From positions 1-64,000 of the forward strand of contig URAU01000003.1 in assembly GCA_900545955.1 (NCBI GenBank): 64,000 bases of DNA. Reading direction: 5' to 3'. The notes beneath the pieces were generated by a model. That model was not told the DNA's origin, searched no databases, and saw only the letters and a list, made by a program, of their open reading frames with translations. A program made the translations under genes and the position numbers. This document shows, one piece after another, positions 1-7,460 of this stretch; the stretch's first letter is position 1, and every line of letters begins with the position of its first letter. Source of the DNA: an uncultured Porphyromonadaceae bacterium (GTDB taxonomy: Bacteria > Bacteroidota > Bacteroidia > Bacteroidales > Muribaculaceae).

Positions 1-35
1 CGGTTTAGCTTTGGGCTGCGGGGCATGACTTGCCG

Positions 36-314
36 CTATATACATCGCTCATGGTTGACACCTCTGTGTACTGTTAGAATGAACGGTGTGAAGTTTGGGG
101 CTCCGGGGAGCAGGATCGAGCCGACGAGACGCAAGAAAAGGGTGTCAACATCGGTATGGAATTGCGTGTGCTCATAATCATGGATGGCACGGCGCATTTC
201 GGCAAGGGGAATGAGGTAATGCTTCCGAAACTCGGGGCTGCGGATGCGATGGCAGAAAGCCAGAACCCGAAGGTCGGGAGGATGGAAGTAGGGATTGCGG
301 GGACGGCGAGACAT
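36..314 (-). CDS. Hypothetical small protein (doubtful ORF)
   Basis: A 92-codon ATG-initiated frame that I do not recognise. The product is basic, rich in His, Arg and Pro, and has no signal peptide, membrane segment or familiar motif. It is the only frame of any length in the first 650 bases that could be a gene, and it lies about 330 bases from the nearest confident gene. No Bacteroidetes-type promoter is visible just upstream. It could equally be a chance frame or the remnant of a longer gene. Low confidence. Confidence 0.25.
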   Translation of the reverse strand: MSRRPRNPYFHPPDLRVLAFCHRIRSPEFRKHYLIPLAEMRRAIHDYEHTQFHTDVDTLFLRLVGSILLPGAPNFTPFILTVHRGVNHERCI

Positions 315-575
315 TATGGCGATGAATAATAGTTCTGGTTATTTTAACCTCGGGTGTTTATAAGACTCGGGCTGAAGCCCGAAGCGCAAACAAATATGAT
401 TCAGGGGGCTTTAGAAATGATTGCGATGCAAAGTTACAACCGATTTGAGCGGTTGCGAGTCCAAAAAATCCGCTTAACTCTTATTGACACTGGATGTGTC
501 TGGGAATTAATGGGTTATAAGTATAAAAATTTTACCTTAGCCATTTAATGTAGTATGTTGGTTGAGAACTAAAGG
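315..575. other. Intergenic stretch with a short GGGCTTCAGCCC-type palindrome
   Basis: No convincing gene. Around 367-382 the sequence forms a 7-bp inverted repeat (TCGGGCT then AGCCCGA) with a 2-base centre. A related short palindrome built on AGCCCGAAGGGCT lies near 40130. A 64-codon plus-strand frame at 354-548 runs through this palindrome and looks non-coding. Confidence 0.4.
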
Positions 576-604
576 GGAAGGGCGGCCGATGCGGCCGCTC
601 TTCC
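576..604 (-). terminator. Hairpin downstream of the winged-helix regulator gene
   Basis: A 13-bp GC-rich stem with a 3-base loop and one G-T pair (arms 576-588 and 592-604). It lies 44 bases past the stop codon of the minus-strand regulator. On that strand it is followed by CCCTTTAGTT, a weak T-rich tail, so it is a plausible transcript end. Confidence 0.5.
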
Positions 605-647
605 TTAATGATTTGATGAGAGATTTTTCCGGGTGTAGTTGGGGTGT

Positions 648-932
648 TCAGGGGAGGTGGAGGTAGGATTTGAGGGCGTCGACGTAGGTTTCGAAGGCGT
701 GGCGGCCGAGGGGGGTGACGCGGCATACTGTGCGAGTCTTTTTGCCGGCGAAGCCTTTCTCAATGTCGATGTATCCGGCGTCGGCAAGTTTGTCGAGCTG
801 TACGCTGAGGTTGCCGGCGGTCGATTCGGTGGTCTGCCGAAGGTATACGAAGTCGGCTTCTTCGACATTCATGAGAATCGACATTACGGCTAACCGCAGC
901 TGGGAGTGGAGCAGCGGATCAAGCTCTTTCAT
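648..932 (-). CDS. Winged-helix transcriptional regulator (HTH_34 / MarR-like)
   Basis: A small DNA-binding protein made almost entirely of one winged-helix domain. The ELDPLLHSQLRLAVMSIL opening, the central recognition helix (STAGNLSVQLDKLADAGYI) and the basic wing (KGFAGKKTRT) followed by TPLGRHAFETY match the Bacteroidetes PF13601-type regulators. I use the internal ATG at 932 because the family usually begins just before ELDPLL. An in-frame ATG at 959 would add nine residues. Either start overlaps the 3' end of the upstream membrane-protein gene (14 or 41 bases), so the two are translationally coupled. Two matching inverted repeats in the operon's promoter region suggest autorepression. 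The inducing signal is unknown. Confidence 0.85.
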   Translation of the reverse strand: MKELDPLLHSQLRLAVMSILMNVEEADFVYLRQTTESTAGNLSVQLDKLADAGYIDIEKGFAGKKTRTVCRVTPLGRHAFETYVDALKSYLHLP

Positions 933-1551
933 TCTTTCGTGCTTTATAGTTGATTGCATATCCCGGAAGAAGCATCATAGCTCCAAAAGAGAGGCCGAAT
1001 AGCGGCATGTACCATTCTACCTCGAGGGGTACGTGCCCGGCGATGCAGCATGCAGTGAAGATCCCTGCCGTCAGGCCGATGCCTCCGCCCCAGATGAGCG
1101 ACGACTCACTCACGAATATGCCTTGGGCTATTTCGGTAACAGATACAATTATCAGTGCGAAAATAAACATCATGCTCCAGCAGTCGATGCCTGCCATCAG
1201 AGTAAAGCCGAGGCAGAATGCCGTTGCGAGAATGGCGGAGAATCCGACGATGCTCCAGAGGCGGGATATCATTCTGTCGGTTACGGTCTTGACGCCTCGT
1301 TCACGGCGCTCCTTGCGGTCGATAATCGGGGTGAATATGCCTCCGATTATCCAGATGAGAAACCACAACCAGTTCCACGCGGGATTGTGGGTGAGATACA
1401 GCATAGTCCAGACTGCCAGTGTGACGGCAATCGTGGAGTATCCCCATACGAGAAGGATGCTTCCGTTGCCGAAGTAGCGGCTTTTGGTGCGCGAAATCAT
1501 AGTTGCGATAAGATCGAGACTTTCTTGCTCGGTGAGTTTTCTGTCGTCCAT
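919..1551 (-). CDS. Polytopic membrane protein partnered with a winged-helix regulator
   Basis: About 210 residues. A short cytoplasmic N-terminus (MDDRKLTEQESLDLIATMI) is followed by roughly six hydrophobic segments in hairpin pairs: near 33-80 around a WLWFLIWIIGGIF stretch, 105-150, and 160-200. The loop between the first and second pairs is basic (DRKERRERGVK). No catalytic or transport motif is recognised. I chose the ATG at 1551; an upstream in-frame ATG at 1578 adds nine poorly conserved-looking residues. Membrane protein plus HTH_34 regulator pairs are common in Bacteroidales and are usually annotated as hypothetical. A role in envelope stress or sensing is only a guess. Confidence 0.75.
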   Translation of the reverse strand: MDDRKLTEQESLDLIATMISRTKSRYFGNGSILLVWGYSTIAVTLAVWTMLYLTHNPAWNWLWFLIWIIGGIFTPIIDRKERRERGVKTVTDRMISRLWSIVGFSAILATAFCLGFTLMAGIDCWSMMFIFALIIVSVTEIAQGIFVSESSLIWGGGIGLTAGIFTACCIAGHVPLEVEWYMPLFGLSFGAMMLLPGYAINYKARKNERA

Positions 1552-1581
1552 TTCAGTAAAAGAATTTAAAAATAGCAAATC

Positions 1582-1598
1582 GGTTTATAAAATAAACC
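1582..1598. promoter_or_regulatory. Inverted repeat GGTTTA-N5-TAAACC, proximal copy
   Basis: Perfect 6-bp arms (GGTTTA and TAAACC) separated by five A/T bases, 31 bases upstream of the membrane-protein start codon. The same arms and spacing recur at 1663-1679. Likely an operator for the winged-helix regulator encoded by the operon (inference). Confidence 0.6.
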
Positions 1599-1650
1599 AT
1601 GGGTTTCTGAAATAAGGCGGCACTCGCGATTACCGCCCTTGATTCGATTG

Positions 1651-1682
1651 CAAATGTAATTCGGTTTATAATTTAAACCAAA
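1651..1682 (-). promoter_or_regulatory. Bacteroidetes-type promoter of the membrane protein/regulator operon
   Basis: On the minus strand a -33 TTTG (1679-1682) is followed after exactly 20 bp by a -7 TACATTTG (1651-1658), a full match to the Bacteroides sigma-ABfr consensus. Transcription would begin near 1644, giving a leader of about 93 bases. Confidence 0.7.
1663..1679. promoter_or_regulatory. Inverted repeat GGTTTA-N5-TAAACC, promoter-embedded copy
   Basis: Same 6-bp arms and 5-bp spacer as at 1582-1598, with centres 81 bp apart. This copy fills the spacer between the -33 and -7 boxes, so protein bound here would occlude RNA polymerase. That position fits a repressor operator. Confidence 0.65.
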
Positions 1683-1750
1683 TGTCAAGTGGTTATTTAA
1701 CTTGTTTTAACTAAATAGTTAATAACAATACATGCAAACACATCGGAGTA

Positions 1751-3028
1751 TCAGTGGGGGAGAGATATGTTGAGCTCCTGGATGGCAGGCATATAGATTG
1801 AATCGCCCGGTGCTTCGAGTGTCAGGGTAATTCCGCTCCATAAACGCTTGGGGTCGTGACCGAAATAATCGGGGTCGTAGCGGAAGGTGTATGGGCCGGT
1901 CTGGATTGCCGGACCGGAAATGAGCACCACCTTGATGTCGGATGTATCTGCACCGGCTATGGGAGAAATGCGGTCGGCATTTGAGAAAAAAGGCTCTACG
2001 GTGAATTCAAAGCCGTCGGGAATCCTTTTGGCAGAGGAGGGGAGAACTTTACGAAGCGGAAACGACATCCTGACATGGCGAGTAGAATCGTAATCGACTG
2101 TCTGACCGCTGATTTTAGCTGAAACATATCGTGGTAAATCACCCTGCGCGGCGCTATAGCGTCGGCGCGTCCATTCTACCATTTCGTTGTCGTGATACCA
2201 GAAGCAGTCGTGCGGATCAATAGACTCGCTTCCGTCGGCATGCCAGCGCGAATAGAACTCGCCTCCTGCCGGGCGTGGATCGGCGAGGGATTTCTCGATG
2301 AAGCGCGCAATGTAGAGCTGTGTATCCTCGCCGAGATCGAAATGGCCGCGCCCTGCATCGCAGAGGAAAGAGATGCGGCTTTCGGGATACATCATGCGGA
2401 ATGCCAGCGCCGGACGCACGCGTGCCTCCCACCATTCATATTCTCCCTCAATCATCAGGCCGGGAATCGAGTCGATGTTGCGCGTCCGTCCCCACTCGAT
2501 ATTCGCGCGTCCGTAGCCACATAGATTCGTGCGCGGGGCGTCGCCGTGGTATGATATGATACAGAGTGTGCGCTGCGGGTTCCAGGCCGCAAAATTCCAT
2601 GGAAATGTGGCCTGAGCCGAATGTCCGAAAGGGATTATGGGGGCGGTGTTGATTTCCTGATGCCCTGTAGCGGAGGCAAAATCGGATATGATGCTGTCGA
2701 AGCGCTCCTGGCAGCCTGAGGCGGTATCCCAGTTCTGCGAACCCTGCTGCACGAACGCCATCGCCACGCCGAGGGTGTCCATATGGTCGGTAAAAAGCTT
2801 GGACCGAAACAGCACTTCCTCCGTCATGTTCTGATGGCAGTAAAGGATTGCTTTTACCTCATTATTTCCCTTCGGCAGACGCAGGAATGCCCGTTTCCCC
2901 TGCTCTCCGATTGCGCAGTCGAAGGCCGGATGGTTTGATTTGGATTCATCATCAGTGGCCGAGTAGGCGATGACAGAGGTGGAGAGATATAGAAGAAATA
3001 TGAGATGAATGACACGCATACCGAACAT
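1751..3028 (-). CDS. Secreted alpha/beta-hydrolase-fold protein
   Basis: After a hydrophobic export signal (MRVIHLIFLLYLSTSVIA) the protein shows an alpha/beta-hydrolase pattern. There is a strand leading to a nucleophile elbow GHSAQ, a later acidic region, and a candidate catalytic His in GRGHFDLG. The C-terminal third (about 130 residues) looks like a beta-rich accessory domain. The cargo-free N-terminus and lack of a lipobox suggest a periplasmic or secreted esterase or peptidase; the substrate is unknown. Start codons at 3028 (used) and 3019 both give a signal peptide. A 5' extension to 3085 would bury the signal and is less likely. It appears monocistronic and is divergent from the efflux operon. 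Confidence 0.7.
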   Translation of the reverse strand: MFGMRVIHLIFLLYLSTSVIAYSATDDESKSNHPAFDCAIGEQGKRAFLRLPKGNNEVKAILYCHQNMTEEVLFRSKLFTDHMDTLGVAMAFVQQGSQNWDTASGCQERFDSIISDFASATGHQEINTAPIIPFGHSAQATFPWNFAAWNPQRTLCIISYHGDAPRTNLCGYGRANIEWGRTRNIDSIPGLMIEGEYEWWEARVRPALAFRMMYPESRISFLCDAGRGHFDLGEDTQLYIARFIEKSLADPRPAGGEFYSRWHADGSESIDPHDCFWYHDNEMVEWTRRRYSAAQGDLPRYVSAKISGQTVDYDSTRHVRMSFPLRKVLPSSAKRIPDGFEFTVEPFFSNADRISPIAGADTSDIKVVLISGPAIQTGPYTFRYDPDYFGHDPKRLWSGITLTLEAPGDSIYMPAIQELNISLPH

Positions 3029-3149
3029 AATTTTTTCACTAAAATCACTATTGGGGAATACGCTTTGACTCATGATTTTACCCAATCAAAGAACTTATAT
3101 CGTGGGGATGGATTAAGAAATTTCGATGTGGAGAATTGAAAATTATGCT

Positions 3150-3157
3150 TAAATTTG
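3150..3157 (+). promoter_or_regulatory. Possible -7 box for the efflux operon
   Basis: TAAATTTG matches the Bacteroidetes -7 consensus, but no clean TTTG lies 19-21 bp upstream. It would give a leader of about 236 bases before the TolC-like gene. The rest of 3029-3399 shows only a 6-bp stem-loop (TCCGGC and GCCGGA, near 3331-3349). Confidence 0.35.
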
Positions 3158-3399
3158 CAGTGCAATTCACAAAGAGTTGCAGTTTGAATGCAAGGTAAAC
3201 CATTTGTAACACAGACGTTTGCTCCTATAATTTTTGTCTGGAGCCATAAAGAACACTGGAAAAGTACAGCTTCCTGACTTCATAGAAGGGGATGCACTCA
3301 GCTGATGACCCGCGAGGGCCTTGAATCCCTTTTCCGGCATGAGCCGGATATTTAAAGAGGACGATATAATTTCCAAACTATTTTCATATTTAAATTTTG

Positions 3400-4719
3400 A
3401 TGAACAATTTCCGATTGCTCACAAGGGTGCTTGCTGTAACCTTGTTGAGCGGTGGAGCATGTGCGTATGCCGAAGCTGTACAGACAATGACTCTGGAGGA
3501 GCTATTTCAGACAGCAGAATCCAACAGCGCTCAGCTCCGGCCATGGTTCACGGCCGAGGAGGAGGCAGACCGAGGCGTGGACGTGGCACGCAGCAAATGG
3601 CTTCCCGATATTTCCGCCAACCTTTCGCTGAGTTATATCGGCGATGGATTCACTACCGATCGCAATTTTTCGGATTATCAGAAAGCTCCTATCCCGCACC
3701 TCGGCAACGGCGTAGGGCTCGGGGTGGAACAGTCGTTATACACCGGCGGCGCAATAACGGCCGGCATCGAGATGGCAAAACTGAAGTCTTCGGCAGCCCG
3801 CTTCACAACCGAACAGCAGCGCGACAACATCCGGTTCCGGCTGGCTGGGTTTTATTTCGACTTATACAAGTATACTAACCTCCGGGGCGTTGTGGAGCAG
3901 AATATCGCTCACGCCCGAAAAGTGCTCGACGAGATGCATGCCAGGCATGAGCAGGGTGTTGCGCTTTACAACGACATAACGTGCTATGAACTTCTGGTGA
4001 GCAATCTCGAGCTTCAGCTCGTGAAAATCGACAACACTCTGAAAATCCTCAACCGCAATCTTGTGGTGACCGCAGGCCTCCCCGACGATACCGAAATCGC
4101 CCCCGACACTACGATACTGGCGCGGGCGCTACCCTCAGCCGGCGAAGGATGGTGGAAGCAGGAAGCCCTGGCGAATTCTCCCTCGCTCAAACTCGCGCGT
4201 ATCGGCGCCGACATCAGCCGGAGCGCGGAGAAACTGGTGAAAAGCGAATATCTGCCTAAAATCGGCATAAAGGCCGCTTGGACAATCGACGGTCCGATAC
4301 TTGTGGAGGTTCCTCCAATAAACCGCAATCTCAGCTACTGGTATGTGGGAGTAGGGGTAAGTTACAATCTTTCCTCGCTTTTCAAGAGCAACAAGTCGCT
4401 GAGCAAGAGCCGTGCGGCCGTACGTACGGCCACCGAGCGCGTCGATGCTGCCGGCGAAAACGTAAGTCTGCAGGTGCACGCCGACTATGTACGCTATCTG
4501 GAGGCCTACGAGGAACTAAAGACCCAGCAGAAGAGCGTGGAACTTGCCGAGCGCAACTATCGCACCGTTTTTACACGATATTCAGCCGATATGGCGCTGA
4601 TTACCGACATGATTGATGCCGCCAATTCGCGCCTGGACGCACAGCAACGGCTTGTGAATGCCCGCATCAACATAATCTATTGCTATTATAAACTTCTATT
4701 CACATCAGGAACAATATGA
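3400..4719 (+). CDS. TolC-family outer membrane efflux protein
   Basis: About 439 residues with a signal peptide (LLTRVLAVTLLSGGACAYA) and two outer-membrane-efflux repeats (PF02321 type) of long amphipathic helices flanking beta segments. This is the layout of trimeric TolC channels that span outer membrane and periplasm. Typical first-repeat features are VDVARSKWLPDIS and LGVEQSLYTGG. The ATG at 3400 is used; the preceding in-frame TTG at 3397 is unnecessary. The stop codon overlaps the next gene's start (ATGA at 4716-4719), so channel and adaptor are coupled. It heads a tripartite pump operon with an HlyD/EmrA adaptor and an MFS transporter. Exported compounds cannot be told from sequence. 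Confidence 0.9.
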   Translation: MNNFRLLTRVLAVTLLSGGACAYAEAVQTMTLEELFQTAESNSAQLRPWFTAEEEADRGVDVARSKWLPDISANLSLSYIGDGFTTDRNFSDYQKAPIPHLGNGVGLGVEQSLYTGGAITAGIEMAKLKSSAARFTTEQQRDNIRFRLAGFYFDLYKYTNLRGVVEQNIAHARKVLDEMHARHEQGVALYNDITCYELLVSNLELQLVKIDNTLKILNRNLVVTAGLPDDTEIAPDTTILARALPSAGEGWWKQEALANSPSLKLARIGADISRSAEKLVKSEYLPKIGIKAAWTIDGPILVEVPPINRNLSYWYVGVGVSYNLSSLFKSNKSLSKSRAAVRTATERVDAAGENVSLQVHADYVRYLEAYEELKTQQKSVELAERNYRTVFTRYSADMALITDMIDAANSRLDAQQRLVNARINIIYCYYKLLFTSGTI

Positions 4720-5750
4720 AACACCATACAAAGAAACTTATATCATATGCCGTCACGATTGCGGTGATCGCTTTTGCCGCCGTGTGGGTGGGCTCGCGGT
4801 TCATTCATCTCGGACGCGTGGAGTATACCGACAATGCCCAGGTCCGGCAGCAGATTGTGCCAGTAAACAGCCGTGTGCAGGGCTATATAAAAGAAATCCG
4901 TTTCAAGGAGTACGAACCGGTGAAGAGGGGCGACACACTGGTAGTGATCGACGATGCCGATATGCGTCTGCGCGTGGCCCAGGCGCGTGCCGACTACGCA
5001 AACGCGTGTGCCGGCCGCGGAGTAGCCGACCGGAGTGTGGGAGTCGCCTCGGCCAACGTGGCCGTAAGCGATGCCTCGATTGCCGAGGCGAAAGTGGTTA
5101 TGGAACTCGCCGCAACCGACTTCGAGCGCTACAAGAAACTTCTCGAACAGGATGCCGTGACGCGCCAGCAGTACGATGCCGCCCGTACCGATTACGATGC
5201 CAAACGCGCACGCTACGAGATGCTCGCGCGCCAGCGCAACGCCACTTCGAGCGTGGTGGCGGAGACTCGCCAGCGCGTTGCCCAGAGCGACGCAGGAATT
5301 GACCTGGCACGCGCCCTGGTCGAGACGGCCGAACTCAACCTTTCGTATTGTGTGATTCTTGCGCCGTGCGACGGTTTTGCTTCGCGCAAGGAGATTCAGG
5401 TAGGTCAGTTAGTGCAGCCCGGGCAGACCCTGCTCGACGTAGTCGACACGGCCGATACCTGGGTGACGGCCAACTACAAGGAAACCCAGCTGAAGCATAT
5501 CGAACCCGGAAGCGAGGTCGACATCAAGGTGGATGCAGTGCCCGACGTGGTGTTCCACGGCGCGGTCCGCTCTATCTCAAATGCCACGGGTGCCTCTCTT
5601 TCGATATTGCCGCAGGATAATTCCGCCGGAAACTTCGTGAAAGTGCGTCAGCGGGTGCCTGTAAGGATAGAATTCACCGGTCGCAACGACGCCAAGGCTC
5701 TTGGTCGGCTGCGTGCGGGAATGAACGTAGAGTGTGAGGTAAAGTACTGA
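4716..5750 (+). CDS. HlyD/EmrA-family membrane fusion protein
   Basis: 344 residues. One N-terminal transmembrane helix (about 10-27) is followed by a lipoyl-like half-motif (VNSRVQGYIKEIRFKEYEPV). A long alpha-helical hairpin (about 80-215, rich in Ala, Arg and Gln) and the second lipoyl half (ILAPCDGFASRKEIQVGQLV) follow. The C-terminus is a beta-barrel of the HlyD_D23/EmrA type. It bridges the inner-membrane MFS pump and the TolC-like channel. Its start overlaps the upstream stop by 4 bases, and the MFS gene starts one base after its stop codon, so all three are expected to be cotranslated. Confidence 0.92.
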   Translation: MKHHTKKLISYAVTIAVIAFAAVWVGSRFIHLGRVEYTDNAQVRQQIVPVNSRVQGYIKEIRFKEYEPVKRGDTLVVIDDADMRLRVAQARADYANACAGRGVADRSVGVASANVAVSDASIAEAKVVMELAATDFERYKKLLEQDAVTRQQYDAARTDYDAKRARYEMLARQRNATSSVVAETRQRVAQSDAGIDLARALVETAELNLSYCVILAPCDGFASRKEIQVGQLVQPGQTLLDVVDTADTWVTANYKETQLKHIEPGSEVDIKVDAVPDVVFHGAVRSISNATGASLSILPQDNSAGNFVKVRQRVPVRIEFTGRNDAKALGRLRAGMNVECEVKY

Positions 5751-5751
5751 T

Positions 5752-7374
5752 ATGGCAGACTGGCATGCTCCACAGGGGCCGTTCGACATTCCGGACGTCC
5801 CCGGTTTCATACCGCGCAGGCTGAAGCCGTGGCTTTTTATCGCCTTCGTGGTAATAATCCAGTTTTCAGGGGGTGTATATCTCGCTGCCGCGTCCGATAT
5901 GGTCGGGACGACTGCCCTGATGCAGGAAGACATTCTTATGGCGGGATATGCCTCGTTGATCGGATTGGCTGTGAACTTCGCTGTGATGTTCCGCATAAAA
6001 TTCCGGTTCAGCAACCGCACGCAGCTGCTCGCTTCGGGTGCTGTGCTTATCGTTGCCAATCTGGTATGCGCATATACCACGTCAGTTCCGGTTCTTGTGC
6101 TAACCTGCTTCGTAGCGGGATGGTTCAGGATGCAGGCCACATTCGCCTGCAACTCGACGATTCAACTCTGGCTTACCCCGGTGCGCGATATGTCTGTATT
6201 TTTCTGCTATGTATATCTTCTCGTCGACGGCGCCATCCAGCTGAGCGGACTGACTACCGTGTATGTCGCGTTTTTCTCGCAATGGGAATATATGCACTGG
6301 CTTATCATCGGTCTGCTTGGGCTGATGATGCTTGCGGTGACGCTGCTTGTGCGCCCCGTTCGTGCTCCCATGTTCATCCCCCTGCTCGGCATCGACTGGA
6401 TAGGAGGGCTGCTGTGGGGCGGCTTCATGATGTGCTTCACCTTTGTATGTGTCTACGGCAATTATTTCGACTGGTGGGAGGCTGCTGAGATCCGCATGGC
6501 TGCGCTCCTTGGTCTGGCCCTGCTTGCCATCAACCTCTGGCGTGCTACGTTCCTCCATCATCCATATGTATCCTTCCGGGCACTGACCAACAGAAATGTA
6601 GTGCGGGCCACGGGGGTATATCTCGTGTTTTTCACGCTGCTTGCTACAGAACATGTGTTTGAGCATTCGTATGCGGCCGAGATACTGGGCTTCGACGAGA
6701 CCAACCTGATAGACCTCAACTGGTATGTTTTTGCCGGAATAGTGGCAGGGTGTGCTTTCACATATTGTACGTTCGCACGGCGCAAGTGGAGGTATAAGAC
6801 CATGACGGCAATCGGCTTTGCGCTCGCTGCTGTATATCTGGCATACTTCTATTTCCTGATTGACTACGGGGTTGAGAAAGAGATGCTTTTCATTCCGCTA
6901 TTTTTCAGAGGTGCGGCTGCAGTGGTTATATCCATAGTTTTCCTTACGTCGATTGTTCAGAGCGGCTTGCCGTTTCTGGTGTTTCCGCAGGCGTTGACGG
7001 TAAACGGATTCACAGGCGCCGTAATGGGCGCTACGTTCGGGCCCGCGCTGATCGGAGAACTGCTGCGCCACATAATGGCGAAGAATTCCGCCCTACTGAG
7101 TGCGGGAATCACTGATACCTCCGTTTCCGTGGCTATGACCCGTGTCGGAGAACTCTACGGTATGGTTCAGAAGCAGGCGCTTGTTGTCTCGATGAAGGAG
7201 ATATTCGGCTGGCTGCTGATGGTGGCGCTGGTATCGCTCATGGTGATACTTGTAAGCTACAGCCCCGTGCGTCCATGGGCGATTTTCCCCAAATGGAAAA
7301 CCATCCGGCGCGCCATACGTCATCTCGTTCGCCGTCAGGAGCAATCGGCTGCGCTTGCAGAAAGCACCGAGTAG
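5752..7374 (+). CDS. MFS efflux transporter (DHA2/EmrB-like, Bacteroidetes type)
   Basis: 540 residues with about 13-14 hydrophobic segments from residue 27 to about 510 and a charged cytoplasmic tail (RRAIRHLVRRQEQSAALAEST). Length and helix count match the 14-TM DHA2 drug:H+ antiporter class. The sequence is divergent from E. coli EmrB, and the family assignment rests partly on operon position. An aromatic-rich N-terminal cytoplasmic stretch (ADWHAPQGPFDIPDVPGF) is typical of the Bacteroidetes branch. It is the last gene of the tripartite efflux operon and ends at a strong hairpin shared with the convergent arabinose operon. Confidence 0.85.
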   Translation: MADWHAPQGPFDIPDVPGFIPRRLKPWLFIAFVVIIQFSGGVYLAAASDMVGTTALMQEDILMAGYASLIGLAVNFAVMFRIKFRFSNRTQLLASGAVLIVANLVCAYTTSVPVLVLTCFVAGWFRMQATFACNSTIQLWLTPVRDMSVFFCYVYLLVDGAIQLSGLTTVYVAFFSQWEYMHWLIIGLLGLMMLAVTLLVRPVRAPMFIPLLGIDWIGGLLWGGFMMCFTFVCVYGNYFDWWEAAEIRMAALLGLALLAINLWRATFLHHPYVSFRALTNRNVVRATGVYLVFFTLLATEHVFEHSYAAEILGFDETNLIDLNWYVFAGIVAGCAFTYCTFARRKWRYKTMTAIGFALAAVYLAYFYFLIDYGVEKEMLFIPLFFRGAAAVVISIVFLTSIVQSGLPFLVFPQALTVNGFTGAVMGATFGPALIGELLRHIMAKNSALLSAGITDTSVSVAMTRVGELYGMVQKQALVVSMKEIFGWLLMVALVSLMVILVSYSPVRPWAIFPKWKTIRRAIRHLVRRQEQSAALAESTE

Positions 7375-7401
7375 CACACTGGAATATACCAGGCAAAGAA
7401 A

Positions 7402-7436
7402 CCGGGCGGCGGGTTGATTAGGAACCCGTCGCCCGG
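7402..7436. terminator. Bidirectional terminator between the efflux and arabinose operons
   Basis: A 14-bp stem (CCGGGCGGCGGGTT pairing with AACCCGTCGCCCGG, one G-T pair) with a 7-base loop. It sits 28 bases after the MFS stop and 25 bases after the kinase stop on the opposite strand. A short A-rich tract to the left and a T-rich tract to the right fit termination in both directions. Confidence 0.8.
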
Positions 7437-7460
7437 AATTGTTTGTTAGTGACTTCAATG

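Noticed and set aside
354..548. Plus-strand 64-codon frame
   Set aside because: Runs through a palindrome and A/T-rich sequence, has no recognised motif and no promoter or ribosome site.
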